Shown piece by piece: positions 8,873 through 17,448 of a stretch of DNA of 64,000 bases. Every line of letters begins with the position of its first letter. Position 1 is the stretch's first letter. Source of the stretch: Geovibrio ferrireducens. GTDB taxonomy: Bacteria; Chrysiogenota; Deferribacteres; Deferribacterales; Geovibrionaceae. Under the pieces are notes generated by a model, which ran no database searches, had not been told where the DNA came from, and saw only the letters and a program-made list of their open reading frames with translations. Position numbers and translations under genes: made by a program. Where the stretch lies: contig NZ_JAJAPB010000001.1 of the NCBI RefSeq assembly GCF_026226615.1, positions 1 through 64,000 on the forward strand, in the 5' to 3' direction.

Positions 8873-9787
8873 ATGTTTGAGATAATTAAACCCGGAACAA
8901 AAATAGACTTTCTCTCCTACACTAAATATTACTTCACAGCGAGCATCATACTCACTGTGATATGCTTCGGAATCCTCCTGTCAAAAGGCTTTAACTACGG
9001 CATAGACTTCGCCGGAGGAACTGTTATACAGGCTCATTTCGAAAAGGATCCTAACCTTGATGAGATCAGAAAAGCCATAAGCGGCGCAGGGATAGGCGAT
9101 GCTATCATCCAGAACTTCGGTGACGGTGACGATGTGCTGATCCGTCTGGAGAAGCTGGATAAAGAGCTTGATGTAATATCTAAAAATGTTCAGAATGCAC
9201 TGATCCAGACTTTCAACGATGAAAAGGTTGAGATAGTAAGAATTGAGCAGGTCGGCCCTCAGGTCGGCGAACAGCTCAAATCAAAAGCCTTTTACGCCGT
9301 TATCTACGCTCTTATAGGCATGCTGATCTATATTGCGGTGCGTTTCAGACCTATCTATGCGGTAGGCGCTGTGGCTGCTCTCGCTCATGATGTTATAATA
9401 ACACTCGGAGTTCTGAGCATCACAGGCAGAGAGATTGACCTCACGATTGTTGCGGCTATCCTCACTATCGTGGGTTACTCCATCAACGACACAGTTATAG
9501 TTTTTGACAGGGTGCGTGAAAATCTTAAAGCCGAAGGCGGTTCATCCCTTTCAGTTAAAGATATTCTTAACAGAAGCCTTAACGAAACACTGACCAGAAC
9601 CGTTATCACCTCCGGCACTACACTGTTTGCCGTAATCGCCCTTTACTTTCTCGGCGGTGAGGTTATCAACGGATTTGCCTTTACACTCCTTATAGGTATC
9701 GGCTTCGGAACCTACTCATCAGTATGCGTGGCAGCAGCCATCGTCTATATACTAATGACAAGGAAAGCCACAGGCGCAGTTGCCTGA
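8873..9787 (+). CDS. secF: Protein translocase subunit SecF
   Basis: 304 residues with six predicted helices. The N-terminal motif GFNYGIDFAGGTVIQ and the later GYSINDTVIVFDRVREN are the SecF counterparts of the SecD motifs. The ATG at 8873 has GGGAGG upstream. It is the last gene of the queA-tgt-yajC-secDF group and is followed by a strong terminator. Confidence 0.97.
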   Translation: MFEIIKPGTKIDFLSYTKYYFTASIILTVICFGILLSKGFNYGIDFAGGTVIQAHFEKDPNLDEIRKAISGAGIGDAIIQNFGDGDDVLIRLEKLDKELDVISKNVQNALIQTFNDEKVEIVRIEQVGPQVGEQLKSKAFYAVIYALIGMLIYIAVRFRPIYAVGAVAALAHDVIITLGVLSITGREIDLTIVAAILTIVGYSINDTVIVFDRVRENLKAEGGSSLSVKDILNRSLNETLTRTVITSGTTLFAVIALYFLGGEVINGFAFTLLIGIGFGTYSSVCVAAAIVYILMTRKATGAVA

Positions 9788-9811
9788 GCTTCTGTAAAAA
9801 ATTAAGACTTC

Positions 9812-9846
9812 AGGGCCGTCTCCGTAAGGGGGCGGCCTTTTTTTTT
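9812..9846 (+). terminator. Rho-independent terminator after secF
   Basis: Arms GGGCCGTC and GGGCGGCC pair around a short loop and are followed by a run of about ten T. Confidence 0.88.
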
Positions 9847-9905
9847 GCCTCATAGTATTGAAACAAAGCTATCCGAAGAGTAATATAAATAGATCGGAGG
9901 ATATG

Positions 9906-10208
9906 ATGTCATACACTACAAAATACTGCTCTGAGTGCGGAGAAGTGATAAGACGGAATGCTGAAATATGTCCGAAATGCGGAGTAAGGCAATATCCGCA
10001 AAGAGGAAGAAACAGGCTTGCGGCTGCTCTTCTGGCATTTTTTCTCGGCGGATTCGGCATACACAAGTTTTATCTGGGGAAAACAGGCTGGGGAATCTTG
10101 TATCTGCTTCTGTGCTGGACGTTTATACCAGGACTGGTGGCAATAGTTGAGTCTGTATTTCTGATTCTTATGAGCGATCAGGAATTTGACATCAAATACA
10201 ATAACTGA
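9906..10208 (+). CDS. Zinc-ribbon plus TM2-domain membrane protein
   Basis: About 100 residues. An N-terminal zinc ribbon (CSECGEVIRRNAEICPKCG, two CxxC pairs) is followed by a TM2 domain: two helices with FFLGGFGIHKFYLGKTGWGILYL. ATG codons at 9903 and 9906 both follow GGAGG (9896-9900); the second has the better spacing. TM2 proteins are widespread small membrane proteins without a settled role. It stands alone between two terminators. Confidence 0.85.
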   Translation: MSYTTKYCSECGEVIRRNAEICPKCGVRQYPQRGRNRLAAALLAFFLGGFGIHKFYLGKTGWGILYLLLCWTFIPGLVAIVESVFLILMSDQEFDIKYNN

Positions 10209-10212
10209 CATC

Positions 10213-10245
10213 AAAAAGCCCCGCTTCAAGCGGGGCCTTAGTAAT
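10213..10245. terminator. Bidirectional terminator
   Basis: A near-perfect GCCCCGCTT / AAGCGGGGC hairpin (about 10219-10237). Read on the minus strand it is followed by CTTTTTGA, a good terminator for the IclR-type gene, whose own stop is at 10249, just before it. On the plus strand the tail is T-rich but interrupted, serving the TM2 gene. Confidence 0.78.
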
Positions 10246-10248
10246 CTT

Positions 10249-11034
10249 TTATTCGTGGTAGCCCAAGCGCTTGCTTATCTCGCGGGCATATTTTCTGGCC
10301 ACAGGGAGAATCTGGTTCATGATCCTCTCATCCGTCATGCGGCAGGCAGGGCCTGTCACACTGAGAGCGGCAACGGGGATTCCCAGATAGTCCTTCACAG
10401 GGACAGCGACGCAGCGCACCCTCTCTTCAAACTCCTGATTATCCAGGGCGTAGTCATTTTCAGCAACCCCTCTCAGGTCTTTTTTCAGAACCGGGAGAGA
10501 TGTGATTGTGTTGTCGGTATATCTCTTGAGCCTTGCGCCCATATAGATTTTGTTTATTTCCTCTTCCGAGGAGTACGCAAGCTGAACCTTGCCTATAGCG
10601 GTGCAGTATGCGGGTACATCCTTGCCCACGCGGGAAACGACACGCACAGGGAGGCTTGTTTCAACTATATCAAGGTAGATAACATTGCCTTCGCGGAGTA
10701 TGCCTATATAGACCGATTCGTTAACCTCAGCGACAATTTTCTCCATGAAGGGTCTGGAAAGCTTAAGTATGCCGAGCTTGCTGACGAACTTCTGACCGAG
10801 GTTGAATATTCCTATCCCCAGACGGTAGTTTTCAGTGTTGAAGTTCTGCTCTATGTAGCCTCTGGAAGCGAGGGTGGCAAGCAGCCTGAATACATTGTTT
10901 TTGTGCAGTCCCAGTGACTTGCTGAGTTCGGTAACTCCGAACTCGTCTTTATTTTCCGCAGTTCTGAACACTTCAAAAAGCTGAAGCGCGTGGTAAACTG
11001 ACTGGACAGGCTTTACATCCGGCTTATAAACCAT
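10249..11034 (-). CDS. IclR-family transcriptional regulator
   Basis: 261 residues from the ATG at 11034, which has AAGGAG at the right distance. A longer reading from 11058 would place that ribosome site inside the gene. An N-terminal winged helix (about residues 10-75, with VTELSKSLGLHKNNVFRLLATLASRGYIEQ) precedes the IclR ligand-binding domain (IGKVQLAYSSEEE, YALDNQEFEERVRCVAVPV, ALSVTGP). Such proteins sense small organic acids and usually act next to their targets. No catabolic operon adjoins it; the neighbours are a TM2 gene and the motility region. A palindrome upstream may be its own operator. Confidence 0.9.
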   Translation of the reverse strand: MVYKPDVKPVQSVYHALQLFEVFRTAENKDEFGVTELSKSLGLHKNNVFRLLATLASRGYIEQNFNTENYRLGIGIFNLGQKFVSKLGILKLSRPFMEKIVAEVNESVYIGILREGNVIYLDIVETSLPVRVVSRVGKDVPAYCTAIGKVQLAYSSEEEINKIYMGARLKRYTDNTITSLPVLKKDLRGVAENDYALDNQEFEERVRCVAVPVKDYLGIPVAALSVTGPACRMTDERIMNQILPVARKYAREISKRLGYHE

Positions 11035-11080
11035 AAAATACTCCTTAAAAATACCCATTGACGGGCTAATGAAACATGTG

Positions 11081-11098
11081 TTGTGCGAAACTGCACAA
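11081..11098. promoter_or_regulatory. Candidate operator palindrome upstream of the IclR gene
   Basis: TTGTGC (11081-11086) and GCACAA (11093-11098) form a perfect 6-bp inverted repeat with a 6-nt centre, 47 nt before the regulator start. IclR proteins usually bind such palindromes near their own promoter. There is no direct evidence of binding. Confidence 0.35.
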
Positions 11099-11213
11099 TC
11101 ATAACGTTTATTCTTATAATAACAGGCTAACGTTTGAAAGAATATAAAATATCGTTATAAACAAAACAAGTTTTTTCTTTGTTATCAGAAAAAATAATTA
11201 CTGCTTGTTTTAA

Positions 11214-12449
11214 TCAGCCGTTAATCTGTTTAATGCTAAGTTTATCTGCCAAGTCTGAGATGTCGTAACCGCTGGGATTCTGAAATACCCTTAAATCGAA
11301 TTCCCTAACAGCGGCAAGCAGATGATCGAAAATATCCGACTGAATGCCTTCGTAGCTCACCCAGTTTATATCATTGGAAAAAACATAAACCTCAAGGGGC
11401 AGACCTTCAGCAGTCGGAGCCAATTGTCTTACCAGAAAGGTCATGCTCTTGTCTATCTCTTTTTTTTGTCTGAGGTATTCGAGGATATACGCCCTGAAAG
11501 TGCCTATATTGGTCAGTCTGCGGCCGTTTACGCTGCATTCGCCGGAAACGCACTTATTGGCCTCTGCCAGTTCATCCTTTTTCCGCTGGAGATAGTCTCT
11601 GAGAACGTCTATCCGTTCGAGATTTTTAATATCCTGTTCCGTCAGGAAGCGTATGCTTTTTTGATCTATCAGGATAGAACGCCTTATCCTTCTTCCGCCG
11701 GATTCCCGCATTCCTCTCCAGTTACGGAAAGAACCGTCTATCAGCTTATGGGTGGGGATGGTGACTATGGTGTTATCAAAGTTCTTCACCTTTACAGTGT
11801 GCAGAGCCATTTCGGTCACGGTTCCGTCGGCTCCTGTTCCGGGAACCTCTATCCAGTCACCTACATGGACAAGGTCATTAAAAATAATAAGGAGGCTTGC
11901 CACAAAGTTCATGATAGTGTCCTTGAACACCAGCATGATTATCGCAGTCATTGCTCCTATTCCGCTCAGTATAGCCCATGGTGATTTGCCAAGGAAGAAG
12001 CAGACAACAAGAATCGCCCCCATGATAAACAGGAATATCTCAATGAGCTGCACATATCCTTTTATGGGTCTTGTTACTGCCACAGGGAACTGCTCGTAAA
12101 CCTCAACGGCGGAGCGCAGGAGCCGTCTGGCGAAGACCACTATCATAACAGTTATATAAACATTCAGAAGTCTGATAAGCGGAGTCTCAAATGCCGGGAA
12201 AAACTGCATTCCGTAATGTATAACGAATACCGGAGGCAGTGTGAAAACTATGTTAAATACCTTATTCTTAAGGAAAACATCATCCCACTCCGCTGCGCTG
12301 CGCTTAACTGCGGCATGAATGAGCCTCAGTATAAAAAATCTCGGTACAGCGTAAGCAAGGAAAACAAAGAAGAGAATCACACCCGCTTTAATCAGACCTT
12401 CCAGCGGTATATTCATGTAGGAAAGTATTTCAATCATTTTTTCTTTCAT
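11214..12449 (-). CDS. MscS-family mechanosensitive channel (YbdG-like)
   Basis: 411 residues. Four or five membrane helices are followed by the MscS pore and beta domain. The pore helix region reads LSGIGAMTAIIMLVFKDTIMNFVASLLIIFNDLVHVGDWIEVPG, and GTVTEMALHTVKVKNFDNTIVTIPTH is the usual beta-domain core. An insertion between beta and C-terminal parts (about residues 255-345) and the total length resemble E. coli YbdG (MscM). It releases solutes on hypo-osmotic shock. Its ATG overlaps the stop of the FliK-like gene (ATGA at 12446-12449), so it is the last gene of the late motility cluster. Confidence 0.88.
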   Translation of the reverse strand: MKEKMIEILSYMNIPLEGLIKAGVILFFVFLAYAVPRFFILRLIHAAVKRSAAEWDDVFLKNKVFNIVFTLPPVFVIHYGMQFFPAFETPLIRLLNVYITVMIVVFARRLLRSAVEVYEQFPVAVTRPIKGYVQLIEIFLFIMGAILVVCFFLGKSPWAILSGIGAMTAIIMLVFKDTIMNFVASLLIIFNDLVHVGDWIEVPGTGADGTVTEMALHTVKVKNFDNTIVTIPTHKLIDGSFRNWRGMRESGGRRIRRSILIDQKSIRFLTEQDIKNLERIDVLRDYLQRKKDELAEANKCVSGECSVNGRRLTNIGTFRAYILEYLRQKKEIDKSMTFLVRQLAPTAEGLPLEVYVFSNDINWVSYEGIQSDIFDHLLAAVREFDLRVFQNPSGYDISDLADKLSIKQING

Positions 12450-13588
12450 GCTGTGGCGTCAAAACCTCCCAAATGTAATGCTGAATCCTTTTTTACTTCG
12501 AAAACCGCCTCGTCCTTCTGTTCATATTTTTTCCAGCGGATGAGGGCGCTTTCAACCTCTGCATTTTTAAGCATTTCCGATATGTCGGTCTCGCTTTTCA
12601 CCAGTATATCAAAAACATCACCGATCTGCCTCACGGTGATGAATGTTTTGCCTATTTTGCTGAATTCAAGGGAGATATACATGATTCCGCCCCCCTTGTC
12701 ATCCTTTTTGTACCTGACAAGGGCATCGCTTACATCCTCGTCCTTTGTTTTAAGATAGCTCACCAGACCATCCGCCATGAGAACATTCACAAGCTGGAGC
12801 CTTGTTATTGCTTCCCTTGCGGGAACATCCTTCTCTGTGTATGCGCGGAACTTTTCATCACCTGTGACCTGTTCATCGTTTGCCAGCTTATTCTCAAAGA
12901 AAATGCCGCTCTCTTTTATGGCCGCCTTTATGTCATCCGCGCTGAGATTCAGCAGGCTGAGGCTTGAGAATTTCCCTGTGCTTTTCAGAAGTGCCGCGAA
13001 ATCAAACTTGCCTACCTCGGTTTTTACACTCAGCGGATCTAGGTTTTCTATGGGGGTTTTCATCACCATGAGTTCAAGGAAAGGATCTGTTTTAAGAATC
13101 TGCGCCTTAAGGGTGTTCAGCACTGTCTGGCCTATGTCAGCCTTGAAGAGGTAGCCCAGCGCATCCAGCAGCTTAAGCCCGTCCCCCATTGTGCGCACTA
13201 TATTGAGATTCAGAGTGTCACCTTCTTTAACACCGGGCACAGTGCCTTTCAGCAGGCGGAATATCACCGCATCCGCACCGTCCTCTGTCTGCACGCCGGA
13301 CTGCGCCGCGGGTTTCACCACTGCGGAATTAAAACCGTCTTCAAAATTTCTGATTATTTTAAGTTCGACCTGAGAACCGCTGCGGACCACCTGAGCGCGG
13401 AAGCGGGTGCTTTCGCCAAGCTCAGTGTCAAGGGTTGCGGTAACCTGACGGCCTTTAAGATTTATAAGATACATTCCGTTGTTCATTCTGCGCACAACGG
13501 AACCGCCCAGCTTCTCACCCTCCATCAGTTCCAGAAGTTTTCCGCTCTGGTCTGTCAGACCCGGCTGCCCGCCGGAACCTACCTTCAT
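12446..13588 (-). CDS. FliK-like flagellar hook-length control candidate
   Basis: 380 residues. No strong match is recognised along most of its length. The C-terminal part (about residues 300-360, with GGIMYISLEFSKIGKTFITVRQIGDVFDILV followed by a helix) has the beta-beta-alpha pattern of the FliK C-terminal domain. The N-terminal part contains a small beta barrel-like stretch (GMYLINLKGRQVTATLD). It lies between a DUF2802-like gene and an MscS gene, overlapping both by 4 nt. Known FliK proteins measure the hook and switch export specificity. The FliK assignment is inference from context and a weak pattern. Confidence 0.5.
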   Translation of the reverse strand: MKVGSGGQPGLTDQSGKLLELMEGEKLGGSVVRRMNNGMYLINLKGRQVTATLDTELGESTRFRAQVVRSGSQVELKIIRNFEDGFNSAVVKPAAQSGVQTEDGADAVIFRLLKGTVPGVKEGDTLNLNIVRTMGDGLKLLDALGYLFKADIGQTVLNTLKAQILKTDPFLELMVMKTPIENLDPLSVKTEVGKFDFAALLKSTGKFSSLSLLNLSADDIKAAIKESGIFFENKLANDEQVTGDEKFRAYTEKDVPAREAITRLQLVNVLMADGLVSYLKTKDEDVSDALVRYKKDDKGGGIMYISLEFSKIGKTFITVRQIGDVFDILVKSETDISEMLKNAEVESALIRWKKYEQKDEAVFEVKKDSALHLGGFDATA

Positions 13589-14001
13589 GCGCCCATGCTG
13601 CGCACTATCTTAACCTCGGTGGTGGAGATGCCCAGTTTTCTGGCTATTTCAGAATCGGGCATGCCGTCTTCGGCAAGCTCCCTTATCTTTTCCTTAAGGG
13701 TCTTCTCCGGTTTTGCCTTTTCCGCTGCCCTGCCGTAATCGGCCAGTTTGGAATCCGCAAGCACCGTGAGGTCTTCCAGCACGCTCTCCCTTTCTCTGAT
13801 GGAGTTTTCAAGCTTTGTGGCTATGCGCTCACTCTCTATCACAAGCTCCCTGAGTTCCTCTATAAACGGATACAAATCGGAGGGTGTGACTTCTATAAGC
13901 TTCTTCTCAAGCCTGCGCACCTTCGCAGCAAGAGCCGCAATAACCAGCACAAGAACAAGCAGAATAATATATGTTATTATCAAGAGAGCGGATGTTGTCA
14001 T
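13585..14001 (-). CDS. DUF2802-like membrane protein with C-terminal HTH
   Basis: 138 residues: one N-terminal membrane helix (about 4-26), a coiled coil (about 28-100), and a C-terminal helix-turn-helix-like segment (IRELAEDGMPDSEIARKLGISTTEVKIVRS). This layout matches the DUF2802 family found in flagellar gene clusters of other bacteria; its role there is unknown. Overlaps of 4 nt with both neighbours place it firmly in the operon. Confidence 0.68.
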   Translation of the reverse strand: MTTSALLIITYIILLVLVLVIAALAAKVRRLEKKLIEVTPSDLYPFIEELRELVIESERIATKLENSIRERESVLEDLTVLADSKLADYGRAAEKAKPEKTLKEKIRELAEDGMPDSEIARKLGISTTEVKIVRSMGA

Positions 14002-14783
14002 TTATCCCTCGCTTCTTTTAAAAGCTCTCTGTCCTTTTCAAAAACGTATCTGATGATATTTTCCTTAACAGCTTCTTCCATATCGGTAAATTCCAGATCC
14101 GCCAGTATGCCCAGCTTTGTCTTGCGGCCGCCTGCCACTTTACCCACAGCAGAAAAGCGCAGCCTGCCCCCTGTGTCGAAGGATCTGGCTTCCAGAAAGA
14201 TAAGCTCGCCCATTTTCAGCGTTCCGTCAGTGAAAAAGCCGCAGCCTTCGCTGCTTATGTAGAGCGCTTTAACCGTCTGGAGATCGGTTTCCTTATTTTC
14301 GGCATCAGCAAGGTATACAAGCTTCTCCAGTTTGGAATCCATTTCGATAAGGAAGCGGAAAAGATGCTGATTGGTTATGCTTTCGTTCGGGATAATCGAC
14401 TGAATCTTGTTTACCATACTGTTCTTATTGGAAGCGTTATTCCTTTCCGCCCTTCTGGCATAGGAGGAGTACTCATCGGCCGATATTTTTTTAATGTCAA
14501 AAAAGCCTTTATACTCCACTCTGTGGGCGCATTCCGCTTTCCCGCGCAGGTCTTTGACAACTTTGAGAAATACCTGTGTCCCTTCGGCCTTGGTGAACTC
14601 AACCTGAACACACTTCGATGCGCCGGCCTCATGCCACTGGAGCGTCATCTCAAGGCTGTCAGACATCATTGCGGGGGAGTATGAGGCAAGCTGTAAAACA
14701 AGGGGAGCCTTGGAGGTAAGCTGGCCGTAAACTGTTCTTATATCATCAGGATATATAATGCTGAGCCTTGCGCGGACTATCAC
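13998..14783 (-). CDS. PilZ-like protein with degenerate motif
   Basis: 261 residues. The C-terminal half ends in LRFSAVGKV..LGILADLEFTDMEEAVKENIIRYVFEKDREL, the typical last strands and helix of a PilZ domain. The c-di-GMP signature is weak: the place of (D/N)xSxxG reads YISSEG, and no RxxxR precedes it, so it may not bind c-di-GMP. The N-terminal half could be a YcgR-N-like barrel. It sits in a motility operon, 3 nt after a 93-residue gene, where PilZ proteins commonly act as flagellar brakes. A regulatory role is inference. Confidence 0.6.
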   Translation of the reverse strand: MIVRARLSIIYPDDIRTVYGQLTSKAPLVLQLASYSPAMMSDSLEMTLQWHEAGASKCVQVEFTKAEGTQVFLKVVKDLRGKAECAHRVEYKGFFDIKKISADEYSSYARRAERNNASNKNSMVNKIQSIIPNESITNQHLFRFLIEMDSKLEKLVYLADAENKETDLQTVKALYISSEGCGFFTDGTLKMGELIFLEARSFDTGGRLRFSAVGKVAGGRKTKLGILADLEFTDMEEAVKENIIRYVFEKDRELLKEARDK

Positions 14784-14786
14784 TTA

Positions 14787-15068
14787 TTACGCCTCTATAT
14801 CTATAAAATGCCCCGTTTGGCTTTCCGGCGGGGCTTTCCGCTTCTTCTTTCCCTCATCCCGTTTTTTGCGGTTTCTGTCATCGATATTGGGATTTTCGGA
14901 GCGGGGTACATTTGTGACCGAACGGGCATTCTGCTCATTCTGCCTTGCCATTTCAGAGGCAAGGTGAGCATGGCGCTGTTCCGCGTTTCTTTCCATAACT
15001 TCCTGCACCTTTTCGGTAACAGGGGTTTTGTTCATGATGACCTGAACATCAATCGGACCGGGAGCCAT
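14787..15068 (-). CDS. Small charged hypothetical protein, first of the late motility cluster
   Basis: 93 residues, strongly basic and Asn/Arg-rich with a helical middle (VTEKVQEVMERNAEQRHAHLASEMARQNEQNA) and a low-complexity lysine-rich C-terminal part. No domain is recognised. GGAGGTG sits at a good distance before the ATG at 15068. It begins a run of five tightly packed genes ending in the MscS gene. Its helical charged nature fits a chaperone or adaptor, but this is only a guess. Confidence 0.6.
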   Translation of the reverse strand: MAPGPIDVQVIMNKTPVTEKVQEVMERNAEQRHAHLASEMARQNEQNARSVTNVPRSENPNIDDRNRKKRDEGKKKRKAPPESQTGHFIDIEA

Positions 15069-15119
15069 ACGTTCACCTCCGACTTATATGATGCTGAATC
15101 TGCGGCTGTCCTGATCTTC

Positions 15120-15127
15120 TTATCGGC
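15120..15127 (-). promoter_or_regulatory. Candidate sigma-28 (FliA) -10 element
   Basis: The minus strand reads GCCGATAA, the exact consensus -10 of flagellar sigma-28 promoters, 51 nt before the 93-residue gene. The -35 region at the expected distance (TTATATAA) is a poor match to TAAAGTTT. fliA is encoded at 28377-29117. Confidence 0.35.
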
Positions 15128-15199
15128 AGCAATCCGTATTATATAAGTTAGGCCGCAATTCGTGAAAAGCCATGAATTCCTTATCTTGTTTAGGGCTGT

Positions 15200-16030
15200 T
15201 TATTTCAGGTACACTATACCGCCGCCGAAGTTTTTCATCTGGAATTTATCGCTTATCTTGTTCAGGGTTTCGGAGTGGCCGAGGAACAGATAACCCGGAT
15301 CGTTCAGTGTTTTATGGAAGGTCTCAATCACCTTGATCTTGGCTTCCATATCGAAATATATCAGCACGTTGCGGCAGAAAATTATATCAGCTTTGCCGAA
15401 CTTGGAGGCGACCATAGGGCTGAGCAGGTTGCCCTGAAAAAACTTGACCTGAGAGGCTATCGCCGGATCAAGCTTAAACGAAAACCCGTCCTTGGTGAAG
15501 TACTTATCAACTATCTGCTGGGGAACCCCTCTGAACGATACACTGCGGTAAACGGCCTGTCTTGCCGTTTCCAGTACCTCGGTGTTGATGTCCGAAGCGT
15601 ATATCTCAATGCTCATCCTGTTCAGGAGACCCGCCTCGTTAAGCAGAATCGCCATTGAATAGGCTTCCTCGCCGGATGAACTGGCAGAAGACCATATCCG
15701 GATACTTCTTTTCCCCTTTGCCTGAAGCTCAGGGATTACAGTTTTTATCATGTAATCCATCTGGGCGCGCTCACGCAGGAAGTAGGTTTCATTTATTGTC
15801 ACGAGATTGAGAAGAATCTCCATCTCCTCTTTCTTCTTAACGTTGTACTTAAGGTAATAGATGTAGTCTTTGAAGCTGCTGAAGTTCAGTTCCTGAAGCC
15901 TTTTCGTCAGCCTGTTTTCAAGCAGATATTTTTTGCTGTCCGAAAAAGATATGGCGGAACTGTTGTAGATGATGTCCTTCAGCTCAACAAATTCGTCATC
16001 CTTTATTTTGATCGTTCCGATTTGAATCAT
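15200..16030 (-). CDS. cheR: Chemotaxis methyltransferase CheR
   Basis: 276 residues. An N-terminal helical CheR_N domain is followed by a SAM-dependent methyltransferase. Landmarks are VTINETYFLRE, IRIWSSASSSGEEAYSMAI (SAM loop), ASDINTEVLETA, IIFCRNVLIYFD and LFLGHSETL. It methylates glutamates of chemoreceptors using SAM, opposed by CheB (27296-28384). No receptor gene is in the window. It overlaps the STAS-HEAT gene by 4 nt, so it belongs to the phosphatase/STAS module rather than sitting next to cheB. Confidence 0.95.
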   Translation of the reverse strand: MIQIGTIKIKDDEFVELKDIIYNSSAISFSDSKKYLLENRLTKRLQELNFSSFKDYIYYLKYNVKKKEEMEILLNLVTINETYFLRERAQMDYMIKTVIPELQAKGKRSIRIWSSASSSGEEAYSMAILLNEAGLLNRMSIEIYASDINTEVLETARQAVYRSVSFRGVPQQIVDKYFTKDGFSFKLDPAIASQVKFFQGNLLSPMVASKFGKADIIFCRNVLIYFDMEAKIKVIETFHKTLNDPGYLFLGHSETLNKISDKFQMKNFGGGIVYLK

Positions 16031-17445
16031 AACACTTCCAGTATATTCTGAATCTTTTCACGGACATACTTGTTCTCTTCCGCTGTGAGTCTGCTGCGGA
16101 GAATATCCTTGTAGCCCTGAGGCTTTATGGTGTCCAGAATTTCCACAGCTTTAAAGCGCACAAGCCAGCTTTCATCAGAAGCAACCATCACGGCTGCGGT
16201 TTCCGCCGCGCTTTCAGGCTTGATTTTCATAAGGGCTCCCAGAACCTCCTTGCGGACATCCTCGTTGTCATCCTTAACCAGCCCCTGCAAAAATGCAGAG
16301 GAATCATACCTGATTTTGCCCAGTGCCTCGATTATGGCAAGCCGTACATTCTCTTCGACAGCGGCGTAAGCGCTTATGAGCTTTTCTGCGCTGACCTCGC
16401 TGTGCATTTCGCCCAGCGCCTTCACCGCGAAGTAACCCACCCAGCTGTCTTTATCTGTAATCCGTTTAAGTATTTCGTCAACCTTATCCTTGGCTTTGAT
16501 GCGAACAAGGCCGCCTGCGGAGGCTTCCCTTACCTTAAGTGATTCGTCATCAAAACCGGCAAGGAGAATGTCCGCCACGCCGGGCTTATTGAACCCTGCG
16601 AGGCTCTTTACGGTAAATGCCCGCACATCCTCATTTTTCTCGGCTTTAAGATGCTCAAGCAGGATGGCGTAACTTTTAGAATCGTTGATAAGAGAAAGAG
16701 CCTGGGAAGCTACTATACGAAGCCGGGGGTTTCCGGCCATGAGAAGAGAGCCTATCTTTTCCGCATCGCTGTCATCAGCCAGAAGGGCAATGGAACCGGC
16801 AGCAGCCTCAGCAACATCGCTCACACTGCTTTTAAGGAACTCATACAGCCTTTCCTTAACAGAAAGCTCGCCGAACCAGCCTAAAACAAGTATAGCCGCG
16901 CGGACTACGGAGCCTGAATCGCTGTCGAGACACTCTCTGACCCTTTCCGTGGCATCGTAGTCATGCGCTTTTCCTATGGTAAGCACTGCGTACTCCTTAA
17001 GCAGAGGATCATCCCCCTCAAGCACATCGTACAGCCTTGCCTTTATATCGTCTGTGTAATTTTCCGCTATGTAGTCGGAGACTCTGTCCGCCTCTTCGGG
17101 GTCGAATAACTTTTCCAGAAGCTCATCCGCATTAAACGAAGTGTAGTCCTGAGAAATATTGAACAGCGGAAGCAGGTTTGTCATATCAAAAAGCTGATGC
17201 ACCTCTTCACTGACGTTTACAAGGAGAAGTTCAGCCTTCTTTTTCTGCACCTCTTTCTTGAAAGCCAGAATGGTGGCCAGAGATTTACTCTGCAAAAACA
17301 GGCAGTTTTTAAGATCAAGGATAACTTTATAGATCTCTGTTTCCGCCCTTACAGCCGCCAGACCTTCGTTAAGCCCTTCCACATGTTCATCAGCGCCTAT
17401 TACGACGCGGAGAGTGTCTTTGTTTCTGGTAAGTTCAACGCCCAT
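16027..17445 (-). CDS. STAS-HEAT repeat fusion protein
   Basis: 472 residues. The first about 105 form a STAS-like domain (VILDLKNCLFLQSKSLATILAFKKEVQKKKAELLLVNVSEEVHQLFDMTNL). The rest is a string of about ten HEAT/Armadillo repeats of roughly 31 residues, with recurring patterns such as VRAAILVLGWFGE, LRIVASQALSLIND, VREASAGGLVRIK, VRLAIIEALGKIR and VRKEVLGALMKI. The STAS part lacks an obvious phosphorylatable serine at the usual place (QSKSLATI is the nearest). STAS domains act in partner switching with kinases and phosphatases; HEAT arrays bind proteins. It lies between a pure STAS protein and cheR. Confidence 0.8.
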   Translation of the reverse strand: MGVELTRNKDTLRVVIGADEHVEGLNEGLAAVRAETEIYKVILDLKNCLFLQSKSLATILAFKKEVQKKKAELLLVNVSEEVHQLFDMTNLLPLFNISQDYTSFNADELLEKLFDPEEADRVSDYIAENYTDDIKARLYDVLEGDDPLLKEYAVLTIGKAHDYDATERVRECLDSDSGSVVRAAILVLGWFGELSVKERLYEFLKSSVSDVAEAAAGSIALLADDSDAEKIGSLLMAGNPRLRIVASQALSLINDSKSYAILLEHLKAEKNEDVRAFTVKSLAGFNKPGVADILLAGFDDESLKVREASAGGLVRIKAKDKVDEILKRITDKDSWVGYFAVKALGEMHSEVSAEKLISAYAAVEENVRLAIIEALGKIRYDSSAFLQGLVKDDNEDVRKEVLGALMKIKPESAAETAAVMVASDESWLVRFKAVEILDTIKPQGYKDILRSRLTAEENKYVREKIQNILEVL

Positions 17446-17448
17446 TTC

